NCBI RefSeq assembly: GCF_965363235.1
Contig: NC_134844.1
Location: forward strand, 18,148,646-18,212,645
Direction: 5' to 3'
Source of the DNA: Mytilus galloprovincialis
Taxonomy: Eukaryota; Mollusca; Bivalvia; Mytilida; Mytilidae
Length of the DNA: 64,000 nucleotides
The notes under the pieces are model-generated. The model was not told the DNA's origin. It did no database searches and saw only the letters and a program-made list of their open reading frames with translations. Shown here in pieces: positions 10,906 to 21,589 of this stretch (position 1 is the first letter of the stretch; every line of letters starts with the position of its first letter). A program made the translations under genes and the position numbers.

Positions 10906-12617
10906 ATTTATCACATATTTAAGTTTTGCAAAAAAGAGAAAAAAGTTCAATTATAACAATTTAATGAAAAATAACAGGTAACTTTTTTTTTTATCACAAT
11001 AGCAATCAAAAAATCGTACAAACTTGTTACCTTTGATAACTATAAGTTTAATATGTGATTTTGTAAATTGTCACATTTTCTTCACATTTAAAAATAATTT
11101 CAACAACTTTTAATTGAATAAATCATTTGCCTTTTTATAGATGAAACCATTCGGCATGAATAGAGAAAATAACTTCGTATTCTTTTCTGAACTACTCTTG
11201 TAAACAATAAAAATGTCAATACAATATGGCGTTAGGAATCTACTTTAGGCATATAAAACTAAGGAATCAAATGTATGAAGTTGTATTGTGTTAATAAGAC
11301 TTGTATTCATAATCAATAATCAACGTTCTATAAAGAAAGAAAAATGAAAATGGGAAAGAATTAAAGAAATGAAAAAGTAACTGACAGTATTTACATTTGA
11401 TTTGTTATTAACCACTTACTTGATCACTTGGAGACGTATCACAACTAATTAAATATATGTTCATTGGTGCATATAATTAACGATTTTGTAGATAGCACAC
11501 AACCCACTTCCGAATGTATTATTAAATGTCTTATTTGTTTTAAATTTTCTTATAACTTTAGTGGTTGTTTTTAATATGCAAAATTATGTTTTTTGTCATG
11601 CAGACATTGATACACATTAGAAACTAATATTTTTATGCCATATATCTGCAAACATTTATAGTTGCCATGTATTGCTACAAATCATTGGAATTATTGATAA
11701 CGTTACTTGTCATTAACGATCCTTCAGATTGATCCAGACTTCATTTACAAATACGATTTTACTAAACTTATACTTTTCCACGGTAAATAAGTGTGTATTT
11801 TTTAGTAATATAACATGCAATCAGGTTAATTAACTGCTTTTCCGACATTATAATAGTTTGTTTACATGTCTCCCAATCTTATTTTGAATACTATACATGT
11901 TTGAGCAACAAATCGGCATAATTTCCTTGTATTGAACCAAATTCAGTGTTTGATATGGTCGGGTTTTTTTCGAAACCATCCGAATTTCTCAACAATGCTT
12001 TGGGTTATTTTTAAAAGAAAATTTAAATAAGAAAAAAAGCTATTCTTGACTTTAAAAATGAATTTTCTTGTTCATAACTGTAATTCACTACAGAACATAT
12101 CATGTATTCCAAATTAATAACCCAAATATATTACTACGTACTTAAAAATTATACTTTCCAATTATATGCCAATTTTCTGTTTGGAAAACATTTTTCTAGG
12201 ATTAAATATGAATTTATTGGATCTTTTATAAAACGGTCTTTAGAACATAGTAAAGGTACTCGTACTCCTTTAAATTTTATTTCATGCGAATTTTGTTTTT
12301 ACAGTTAATGATATTTTTTTGTGGTGAACCCCTGAGTAGTACGAAACCTTCTGGGCAGCAGAGAAGAACCTCACACACACTTAATCCGCCCAATTTCTAT
12401 TCCCATCGACAATAAAATTTGAATTAAATTTCATACATAATAAACAATGAGATGAATTATTCATCAGCTTAACACACTATATGTATGTACGGCTCAATCC
12501 AATTGACATATGCTTACATTAGATTGTTGTTATCACGAATATAAAGTGTACATGTAATTTATTAGATGTGACAAAACATATTATTTAAAGAATGACTGTA
12601 ATATTTTTCTGTCTATG
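10906..12617. other. Gene-free stretch
   Basis: It is AT-rich and no exon was supported. A 68-residue frame at 12102-12308 is unrecognised. The segment around 12330-12420, ending in AATAAAATTTGAATTAAA, could be the 3' end of a retroelement, but no coding part precedes it. Confidence 0.35.
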
Positions 12618-12621
12618 AAGA

Positions 12622-12705
12622 TAAAAAATAAAAAATGTGGTGCATACTGAATAACCCGCATAGCGGATTATTTTAAAGTGTGCAACCACCACATTTTTTA
12701 TGTTA
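12622..12705. repeat. Imperfect hairpin with nested palindrome
   Basis: ATAAAAAATGTGGT pairs with ACCACATTTTTTAT, and the centre ATAACCCGCATAGCGGATTAT is itself nearly palindromic. It is probably a short MITE. Confidence 0.6.
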
Positions 12706-13351
12706 TTTCGAATAGAAAGAAAAACTATAACAGTTATTTCTTATAATTCAATTTTAAATTCCATTTCCAACCGGAGTAAACCACAAAAAAATCCCGATAA
12801 CGTCACGGCCACATGACTAAATTATGTATATGAGCTGATAAACACAACGACGTCAGCCATTCAGAAGACGTGTTGCATCCAACATTAGATTATATACAAA
12901 TAAACGATATTTGTTTATAACATGTTAGTGTTAGTACATCATTATCAAACTGATGAATGTTTTGGTGTCATGCCTTGAAAAGACTTAATTTTAACAATGT
13001 TTGGTACGTTGACACATAACATTTTAACCTAAAGAAAATGTGTATAATCACGATAATACACTCGAAAAAATAAAATAGCCGGGACTGCTCTCGGAAAAAA
13101 AACCCGTACATATAGCAATGAATTTAGTCTCAAAATGTCGTTTTCACTGCAAATATAGATTCCATGTCTGCCTTTTCGGCGACTTTTGCAGTGGTATGTG
13201 TATAAAAATGGTTTTATCCTTCATTTTTGAGACAGAGAAATGTAAGGCTACATTTAACTTTTTTTTGTTTTAAATTATGTCGGATTGATAATATCTTTTT
13301 GTACTCAAACAGAACCATACCTTGTAGATATCAAAGGTACAAGGCTTATAA
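12706..13351. other. Gene-free stretch
   Basis: No exon or RNA gene was recognised. Confidence 0.3.
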
Positions 13352-13610
13352 TTGAATACACCAGACAAGCGTTTCGTCTACAAAAGACTCATCAGTGACG
13401 CACAGTTAAGAAAATCATTAGTATTTCGAAATTAATAAAAATCACCATATAATTGATATTCATGTCAACACCAAAGTGCTGACTACTTGACTGGTGAAAC
13501 ACTCGCGGATGAAAGGTCCACCAGCAGTTCCCAAAAGTTGTGCCAAATACGGCATACCCATGCCTTGGAGAACATCCTTAGTATTTCGAAAAATTCAAAT
13601 AGAATGCTGA
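13352..13610 (-). repeat. Dispersed repeat family R1, long copy
   Basis: It contains AAGCGTTTCGTCTACAAAAG and ACTCATCAGTGACGC, the reverse of the R1 core. It continues through AAAAGTTGTGCCAAATACGG and CATCCTTAGTATTTCGAAAA. It is non-coding. Confidence 0.65.
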
Positions 13611-15999
13611 AAGCCGTTTGATGACCAATATTTACCTTATTTTGCAATAGTTGCTTTATTAGTAATCATTCCCCATCTTCTTGTATACCATAAACAAAAT
13701 TTTAGAATAAGCGATCATATAGATTTGCCTTTTAGATCTAACCTATCAGGAATTAATATAGGTGTTTCGTGTTTGTTTGTTATGCATAATGCAATACTGT
13801 CGTATTTTATTGCGTATGGGAAACTACAGCATTTATAAGTTTTTGATTTAAATATAAGACAATATAGCATACTATCAATTCAGAAATTATTGTGAAGTTT
13901 TTTATTATGCGAAAAATGCGACAAAGTTGTAAACGTAATAACTTTAACTCGCATTTTGAAATATTTTATATGAACTTAACAGGTTTTTTCCTCAAAATCG
14001 TAAAAATTTAAATCGTATTCAAGTCTTAAAGGATAAAATCGCAATAATAAATGCACGCAATAATTGCAGAGTTTACAGTAGTCAATCTTTTACACATGAG
14101 TATGGCTTAAAATCCAATCGAACATAATGAAAGTGAACGTCACTATTTTAGCTACATGATTGTCTTACTATTTGTATACAACAAGATTATAGTTCTTGCA
14201 AATAAGTTTCATGTTATCCAATTGGCCTATTTTCCATATTACTTTGAATTTTTTTTTTATCTAGTGCATGAAATGTTTTATAGACGTTTGCCCTGTTAAA
14301 TACGTTCCTGTATTATTAGTATGCAAATATATTCTGACGTCAGGATATCTAGAGTTCTCGACCTGTTTAAGAAAGGATCTCTTTTATTATCGAAAAAGCT
14401 TAATTTTCACTTACAACTATGATTTTTGTCTGACACTATAAATCTCGTTTTACAAAAAAGATGACCACTACTCCGTGTTCTACATTAGTGACGGTTTACT
14501 ACAGGTTTTCATTAGTTTTTTCAATAAAATAACAAGAAACTATCGACAAACACATATCTTTGTACATTTCTTTCTAATAAGTATGTTTGTTTAATGTCGC
14601 AAACGTCTACGACATAGCACACACTATTTCGAAATAACATAGACCTCTGCGAAATAACACAAACCTTTGCGAAAATGCTTGAGTGTTTAGCACTTATAAT
14701 GGCTTTATAATGGGCAACATAATATACGTATCTATATATATATATATATATTAAAAAGAATATTAAGTAATTTAAAGTTAAAGCGAAGAAAATTTAAATA
14801 AAAACACAAAAAAAAAAAACTGTTAGCTTGGCCGGAATTAAATATACTTCCAAAGTTTGTGTTCGTTGAGCATTGTGTATGATTGGTTAGATCCTAACAA
14901 GCTACCTTATTCAAATTAATTGATGAAATTGCGATAAATATAGTTATTTACTCTACATTCAAACTACTAGTCAGGCATCTTAAATAGCTATCTTGAGCTC
15001 ACTAGATTGAAATTTAAAATTATAAAAAATTATAAAATAATCTTCATTGTTTAAAAAAAAATTAGGGATTTCTCACAGCAAAAAATCGTTTGGTTATTTT
15101 TATATTCAAAATATTGCATTTCAAAGCTGAAAAAACATTTTGTCTATTTGACTTTTCAAATTTTTTTGCTTGCTGTTCTATTCTTTGCCACTTTCCGTAA
15201 AACAAAATGAAGAAAAATCTTGGCCATTTTATTTAAATTTTAATAAACCATTTAGATTTTTACGATTGCTTGATATTAAAAGTGAATTTGCAAAAATTCC
15301 GAACTCATAGGAAAATTCCAAACAATAAAAGCTTTTATGAAAATTACAAAATTAACAGCTGAAACGTTAACACATGAAACGATTGGAAAAAATTGTCATA
15401 TAGCTACATGGGTACTACAGGCATCACCTTTAGGAAGGGATGGGTTAAACCTGGTTTTATGCTAGTTCATAATTCTCACCCGTGTGCCCGTCGCATAGAC
15501 TTCCATTATATTGACAACAATGTGTGAGTAAGACATGATAGGTACAGCAGTGAACAATGTGTCATAATCTTTATCACTACAAAAACAAATTACTATGATG
15601 GCATATAGACACTCTGAAGACAAAATACACAACCGAAAATTAAAGACAATAACACAAAAAAATGACCGTAGCAAAAAAAAAAAAAAAAAACAACACAAAA
15701 GCCGAATGTATAAATACCGAATCATGCCAAAGTATATATCCACGAATGGACTAAACAGTGAGGTTTAAAAATATGCAAAGACAAATAAAAAAAAACTTTA
15801 CCACGTATTTATGATGATAAAAAAAACTTCAGTACCTTGAATACAAATGTATATGCTTCAAGATTAGGTTATGTCGCAAAGGTTTGCAATATGACACAAA
15901 TGTTTGTATTATTATGCAAATGCAAATGTTCTGCAATATTTTCGCAAAGATTAGTGTATTTTTGCTTGCAAAGGTGAACATAATACACTTCCGTAAAAA
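13611..15999. other. Gene-free stretch with repeats
   Basis: It contains a (TA)n tract at about 14730-14752 and A-rich runs. The segment at about 15430-15745, starting GGTTAAACCTGGTTTTATGC, has a partial relative at 6965-6990. Weak inverted similarity links 14590-14690 and 15865-15980 through CAAACCTTTGCGA. No gene was found. Confidence 0.4.
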
Positions 16000-16433
16000 T
16001 CAAGCTAGATTTAAGTAACTGATCAAGTCATCTTTTTCTTTGATACAATTAAGAATGTTCTTTGCTTTGTATAACTTTTCCCTGCAACGACATTCGTCAC
16101 AACAACAATATATATATCGTTCCGCAATCACCTGCATGCAATCTTCGATCGCTGATTCCATTTCTGCACATCTCATCAAGAAAATTTGTGATTTTGTATC
16201 ACCTGATATATCATTAAACTTTTTATGAGAACATGTGGACGCCTTTTCTATACATGCTGTTAAATATTTGGGTAAACTATAGAGTTCGGCTAACAAAAGT
16301 TCATCAATTAACGTCTTTGCATCAATATCTTTCTTTCCTTTCATACATGTCGCTAATACACCATCTATTTTAAACAAAGGTGTCTCAGCCTGAAACTCAT
16401 ATGCCAATGGTAAAATAAGACGAGCTGTTTTTT
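16000..16433 (-). CDS. BTB protein B, exon 2
   Basis: It encodes residues 90-233, stop TGA at 16000-16002. The frame stays open upstream of the acceptor (to an ATG at 16482), but the 16434 junction restores BTB continuity with the same split Glu codon as in A. Confidence 0.85.
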
Positions 16434-17993
16434 CTGTAATAGAAGCAACATGATGCGTATGATTTAAAGCATTCGTTTTCATTATATTAATATGTTATAA
16501 ATGTCTAAAGATTTAATAAACTGGTATTGCTCTTGTTAAAAAATAGAATGATGTGTTTCTTTCATTATATCTAATTGTTTATTGCTGATTCATAATTACG
16601 TGTGAAACAATATCAACAAATTCAAAGTCATTATTACAAACTAAGGCTTTTCTACCTGAGGAAAAGATTACCTTTGCTGTCTTTTGGCAAAACTTTTAGA
16701 AATTTTTGGTTCTCAATGATCATCAACCTCGTACTCTATTTAGCCTCTTTAAAAAAATTTTGATTCGAGCGTCACCTATGAGTTTTTTGTAGACGAGACG
16801 CACGTCTGGCGAAAATATAAAGTTTTAATCCTGGTATCTATTAGGAGTTTATTTACAACATATTCAAAGTGTAGTATTACTGACATTTCTTTTTTTGCAA
16901 CTCTTAAAATTTTAAACGCTGCAAAATTTGCTTTATCATCAGACATAGTCTTTTCATCAGACACAGTCCTTTCATTAAATCATTTATTTCTTTATAGAAG
17001 GTGTAAGTCGACATAATTATTGAAGGACGGTTCGAGCTGTCTCAGGGTCGACTTGTCTCGCATCTACGCACCCGTCTGGATTGGGGTTGCTGCAAATTTG
17101 CTTTAAATTCGCCATTGTTTGTTTTTGACGAAGGACATTACTGAAATTTATGACGGGTAGAAGTTTTCACTTTTTCTAAAACAAAAATATTGGTTATAGT
17201 TCTGTCTCTTAAATTGTTTTATAGTTCCCCTTTTTATGATTAATATTGCATTCATATTGTGTCATAGATTGATTTATTCGTTTAGTGTATGTTTACTTGT
17301 TATTGTCAATATTGCTTTTGAATTGAGTTAATACATTTCAATTGATATTTTATAGTGAGTGTGTTCTTTGTGTTGTAAGGTTACACTACTGTTAATGAGT
17401 AGGGTGAATGTTGGCGCCTGTTCAAGCGTGTATACCCGCTGCATTTGTTTGCACCTGTCTTTAGCCATGTACCTTTTATTCAGTGGTTGTCGATTGCTTA
17501 TATGGTTCATATGGTTTCTTGTTTTTCTAAAGATGGTTTTACTGTCTGGATTGTTTTACAGTAGTCATTTTGAGGTCCTTTATAGCTTGATGATTGGTGT
17601 AAGCCACGGCTCCGTGTTGAGGGCCGTACCTTGACATTTGATTGCTTACTATGACATACATATGTATCTTGACTTGGATTGAAAGTTACAAACATTTTAC
17701 TAAAATTTCATTTTAAAAGTAATACCTTGCAATATTAATCCATCAAAGCCAGGTAATGTGTGTCTAAGAAAAAGAGCAAATGTCGTTGGATCTTTATTAT
17801 GAAATTCAATCTCCAGAGGGTCATTTTCTTCAAAGGTTAGAATTTTTCTGAAAACCTGCGACACCTCCATTAAATGATCTCTGTTGACATAAAGCTTTTC
17901 TTCGCCTATGTTGATGGTTAAATCTGGCATATTGAAAGGGGACAATGTTTCCTTTGGCGGCCTGATTTCTGCATCCTCCTTTTCAGTCATCAT
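16000..17993 (-). CDS. BTB/POZ domain protein B (two exons), paralogue of A
   Basis: Spliced gene. Exon 1 is 17726-17993 and exon 2 is 16000-16433. The 1,292-bp intron has donor GCAAG|GTATTAC and acceptor ATTACAG|AAAA, and the split codon gives Glu, exactly as in BTB A. The product is 233 residues. The BTB region carries PDLTINIGEEKLYVNRDHL, SQVFRKIL and NKDPTTFALFLRHTLPGFDG, the last stretch nearly identical to A. LPLAYEFQ follows, then a helical BACK-like part (LLAELYSLPKYLTACIEKAS), and the C-terminus has a Cys-rich run (CCCDECRCREK) not seen in A. An in-frame TGA at 18018-18020 lies upstream of the ATG at 17993, which supports this start. The large intron holds copies of repeat families R1 and R4, explaining the size difference from A. 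The function is unknown. Confidence 0.85.
16640..16860 (+). repeat. Dispersed repeat family R1 in the BTB-B intron
   Basis: It starts CTAAGGCTTTTCTACCTGAG and includes GAGCGTCACCTATGAGTTTT and TGTAGACGAGACGCACGTCT. It is alignable over about 200 bp with 27640-27850. Confidence 0.7.
17360..17640 (+). repeat. Dispersed repeat family R4 (relative) in the BTB-B intron
   Basis: ATTCAGTGGTTGTCGATTGC, TTGTTTTACAGTAGTCATTT and TCCTTTATAGCTTGATGATT align loosely with the copies at 43375-43550 and 52150-52450. The plus-strand 91-residue frame here is a repeat translation and not a gene. Confidence 0.55.
17726..17993 (-). CDS. BTB protein B, exon 1
   Basis: It encodes residues 1-89 and one base of codon 90. 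The start is a tandem ATG ATG. The end is DGLILQ followed by the GTATTAC donor, matching exon 1 of the paralogue. Confidence 0.85.
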
Positions 17994-18020
17994 TTCGTTG
18001 TATGGTTCCTCCGTCGATCA

Positions 18021-18349
18021 GAATATCTACAGTAGCAATAATAAATAGTGTCTTACTCATAAATTTGACCTGTGAAATTTTGTGAATAATGCAGATTTTA
18101 CGAATATCATATGTGATAACAATTTAGTATAGCTTTCTGGTGAAAATTAACTAGCGCTAGATATCAACTGCATTAATCTAATTTCAATTTAACTATGAAC
18201 GAGACCTTTTCAAGTTTATTAGTATATCACGTGATACGCCTTGTAACAATAACATGAACATGTTGCTTATTCAGCTCTTAATACTTTTAACCAATTTGCT
18301 TTTACAAAAGCACAAAATATTGGTATCATTAAAGAATTATCTCATGTCT
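18021..18349. other. Gene-free stretch upstream of BTB gene B
   Basis: Probable promoter side of the minus-strand BTB gene. No specific element was recognised. Confidence 0.3.
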
Positions 18350-18665
18350 AAAACAGGGGCGAAAGATACCAGAGGGTCAGTCAAACTCATAAATCGAACA
18401 TAAACTGACAACGCCATGGCTAAAAATGAAAAAGACAAACAGAAAAACAAAAGTACACATTTCACAACATAGAAAACTAAATCAAAAACAACACGAACCC
18501 CACCAAAAACTAGGGGTGATCTCAGGTGCTCCGGAAGGGTAAGCAGATCCTGCTTCACATGTAACACCGTCGTGTTGCTCATGCTACAACAAATCCGGAA
18601 AACAGTCCAACTCGGAAGACAACATCTGCTTAAAAATAAAAACTCCACTTACAATAACATACAGT
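18350..18665 (-). repeat. Dispersed repeat family R3
   Basis: It contains GATACCAGAGGGTCAGTCAA, AACGCCATGGCTAAAAATGA and GGGGTGATCTCAGGTGCTCC. The reverse of this sequence is at 2270-2480 and a partial direct match at 26245-26400. The 103-residue minus frame is a repeat translation. Confidence 0.7.
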
Positions 18666-18689
18666 TTATCCTGTTGTAAACGAAAAAAG

Positions 18690-18935
18690 CGAGACTATCC
18701 CGCAACCGGAGTCGTCCTTCAGCTGCCCCCTAAACAAATATATATACTAGTTCAATGATAATGAACGCCATACTAGTCTCCAAATTGTACACAAGAAACT
18801 AAAATTAAAAATAATATAAGACAATCAAAGGCCAGAGGCTCCTGACTTGGGACAGGCGCAAAAATGCGGCGGGGATAACATGTTTATGAGATCTCAACCT
18901 TCCCCCCATTCCTCTAGCCAATGAAGAAAAATAAA
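18690..18935 (-). repeat. Dispersed repeat family R4
   Basis: CTCCTGACTTGGGACAGGCG and ATGTTTATGAGATCTCAACC are shared with 57685-58030 over more than 200 bp. It is non-coding. Confidence 0.7.
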
Positions 18936-19103
18936 CGCATAATAATACGCACATTAAACTTCAGATCAAGAGAAGTCCGAGTCTGATGTCAGAAGATGTA
19001 ACCAAAGAAAATAAACAAAATGACAATAATACATCAATAACATCAGACTACTAGTAGTTAACTGACATGCCAGCTCCAGACTTCAATTAAATTGATTGAA
19101 AGG

Positions 19104-19553
19104 TTATCTGAGACAACGTGGGGCCAAATGACATACAAATATATAAAGTAAGAAATATTTTATTTGGCAAAAGTACAAAATTGTACGGCCACGGCTTGAC
19201 AAAGAATGGGACTGCCGAGAAACATAATTGGCAAGTCCCTAGTATATATAATTAAACCTTATAGTCCATTCCTTATTCCTTATTTCCACATTATTGTCCA
19301 TTCCTTATTCCTTATTTCCACATTATTGTCCATTCCTTATTCCTTATTTCCACATTATTCTTATTCCTTATTTCCACCTTATTGTTATTCCTTATAATGT
19401 CATTTCCTTATATATCAATATAATATCCTTATTAACATTATTGCTTCCAAAATATATCGGATGCTGGCCCTGGGAAACAGAAGCTCAGCGGATACATAAT
19501 TCCATTATAAGAAGCATAATATATTTGTAGATGTTGTGTCGCTATTTTCGCCA
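19104..19553. repeat. 450-bp direct repeat, left copy (LTR-like, TG...CA)
   Basis: By eye it is identical to 20136-20585 (offset 1,032). After a shared TTATC it starts TGAGACAACGTGGGGCCA and ends GCTATTTTCGCCA, so the LTR-like part 19109-19553 begins TG and ends CA. It contains three 32-bp tandem units built on GTCCATTCCTTATTCC. Short frames within it are not genes. Confidence 0.85.
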
Positions 19554-19556
19554 TTA

Positions 19557-19744
19557 AATGGTCGGAGTCTTTGTCTGAAGCCGTGACGAAGGATTGGGAT
19601 TACAATGGTCGGAGTCTTTGTCTGAAGCCGTGACGAAGGATTGGGATTACAATGGTCGGAGTCTTTGTCTGAAGCCGTGACGACGGATTGGGATTACAAT
19701 GGTCGGAGTCTTTGTCTGAAGCCGTGACGACGGATTGGGATTAC
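19557..19744. repeat. 47-bp tandem repeat, four copies
   Basis: The unit starts AATGGTCGGAGTCTTTGTCT at 19557, 19604, 19651 and 19698. Copies 1-2 carry GACGAAGG and copies 3-4 GACGACGG, which suggests a two-step duplication. It lies directly after the left LTR-like repeat. Confidence 0.9.
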
Positions 19745-19897
19745 AATCGAAATAAGCTACCAGTCATTTCAACCTGAAAAATAGAACAAAAACAGCAGAA
19801 AAACGAACAACATGATATAACATAATATAACATTTAACACATGTATATTAACTACATTTTAGGAGTATGTCTTTTATCTAAGTGGTGGGTGGGTGGG

Positions 19898-20139
19898 TAA
19901 CTTTTGAAACAAACATTAGTTAATTCATACGGAACCCAATTTTTTGCGTCTTCCCTCTGCTGTATCGTACGTGGTAAAGAAAGAATGATGACGTCACAGT
20001 TATCAAGGTTAAAATAATTAACGTGACTCATAATACATAACAAGTTCCACCACGTGTTCAAAGCGGGACAACTCCCAAAACGTAAGCCCACTTTCCTCCG
20101 ATAACCGGATTTATTCTTCATAGGAATAAATCTTATTAT
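19898..20139. repeat. 242-bp segment identical to 25444-25685
   Basis: Every base I compared is identical between the two copies, in the same orientation (offset 5,546). It includes TGACGTCA at 19989-19996. It forms the right part of the core between the two LTR-like repeats. Confidence 0.9.
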
Positions 20140-20585
20140 CTGAGACAACGTGGGGCCAAATGACATACAAATATATAAAGTAAGAAATATTTTATTTGGC
20201 AAAAGTACAAAATTGTACGGCCACGGCTTGACAAAGAATGGGACTGCCGAGAAACATAATTGGCAAGTCCCTAGTATATATAATTAAACCTTATAGTCCA
20301 TTCCTTATTCCTTATTTCCACATTATTGTCCATTCCTTATTCCTTATTTCCACATTATTGTCCATTCCTTATTCCTTATTTCCACATTATTCTTATTCCT
20401 TATTTCCACCTTATTGTTATTCCTTATAATGTCATTTCCTTATATATCAATATAATATCCTTATTAACATTATTGCTTCCAAAATATATCGGATGCTGGC
20501 CCTGGGAAACAGAAGCTCAGCGGATACATAATTCCATTATAAGAAGCATAATATATTTGTAGATGTTGTGTCGCTATTTTCGCCA
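20136..20585. repeat. 450-bp direct repeat, right copy (LTR-like)
   Basis: It is identical by eye to 19104-19553. With the roughly 580-bp non-coding core it gives an LTR-core-LTR layout like a TRIM (a miniature LTR retrotransposon). The outer flanks do not show an obvious target-site duplication. Confidence 0.85.
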
Positions 20586-20587
20586 CA

Positions 20588-20641
20588 TGGTCGAATTCAG
20601 TGGCTATGCCAAGAGTTATTGGACACTGAGTTCGACCACCG
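20588..20641. repeat. Inverted repeat after the right LTR-like copy
   Basis: TGGTCGAATTCAGTG pairs with CACTGAGTTCGACCA with one mismatch. Confidence 0.65.
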
Positions 20642-21017
20642 CCACAAATGCGGTAGCGACACAACCACCCGCCGTGACCGTACTTTTAAATGACCACACA
20701 CATATATTTATATTTAAATTACCCTGTAATGAAATAAGAAAAAAAACAATTGCCCACATGAGATAAAGTAACGCCGTCAGATGTGAATATATCGGGCTTA
20801 TTATATATTTCAGGCTATTTTGTGTAACAACCTCCCAATTGTATATATAGCTAAGCGGCAAAGGTGTACATTCTTGTGGCTGCTTTATTCATGCTTATTG
20901 GTTTTTACCATATCTCCGATTCAAAATGAAACTGAATCCATTATTCCTACATGTATTCAAACTTTTAAAACTTAGAACACATGAACACTGGTACTTGTCA
21001 CCAAAGTCAGAGAATAA

Positions 21018-21250
21018 GGAGGCCCCTCATGGGGGGTCCTAGTAATCACATAATCACCATTTTTTTTTTTTTGCCAATATAATCACATAATCATTAAATA
21101 TTTGCTTATCTTTAGTAATCAAATAATCATAAACTAAAAATACAGTCCTAGGTAATCAAATAATCATGAAATATTTGGCTTAATAATCAAATAATCATTA
21201 AAAAAAAACGGCCAAGTAATCACATAATCAAAAACCCCATGAGGGCCCTC
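21018..21250. mobile_element. Small TIR element packed with AATCA-ATAATCA motifs
   Basis: The ends GAGGCCCCTCATGGGG and CCCCATGAGGGCCCTC are near-perfect inverted copies. Between them six copies of AATCA(A/C)ATAATCA occur, spaced about 30-40 bp, all in the same orientation. It is non-coding. Confidence 0.7.
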
Positions 21251-21589
21251 AATAAGGGGACTTTAACCTTTGGTCTTTGCATTTCATATTTTTTTACAAC
21301 TAAATTAGACAATATTCTAGTTTAGTTTCTGTTATTTCTATACATGTACCATGACAACATTGATCCGTTTTTGAGAATGGGATAACAATAATAGCAAAAT
21401 TTTGCAACGTGATCTTTCTTTACGGATAACAGTTAGCTGTCCTATAAACCCATTTAATTTGTTTCAAGTGACATATAAGCAATAAATATAGTTGCATGCA
21501 ATAAAAATGCCTTAAGTGATTCTAAAAGTGGTGGCCAAATGATATCATAATTATACAATTTACGGAACGCTTCGAAAGCCACTAGACAT

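Noticed and set aside
10002-12308. 68-codon frames at 10002-10208 and 12102-12308 as genes
   Set aside because: They are hydrophobic, AT-driven compositions without recognisable motifs or splice context.
17359-17695. 60-91-codon frames in the BTB-B intron
   Set aside because: They are translations of repeat family R4, which recurs elsewhere.
19554-19580. tRNA primer-binding site after the left LTR-like repeat
   Set aside because: TGG occurs 5 nt after the repeat, but I cannot match the following bases to a specific tRNA 3' end.
19206-20562. Identical 63- and 78-codon frames in the two 450-bp repeats
   Set aside because: They translate the simple TTCCTTATTCC tandem units; low complexity and no protein character.
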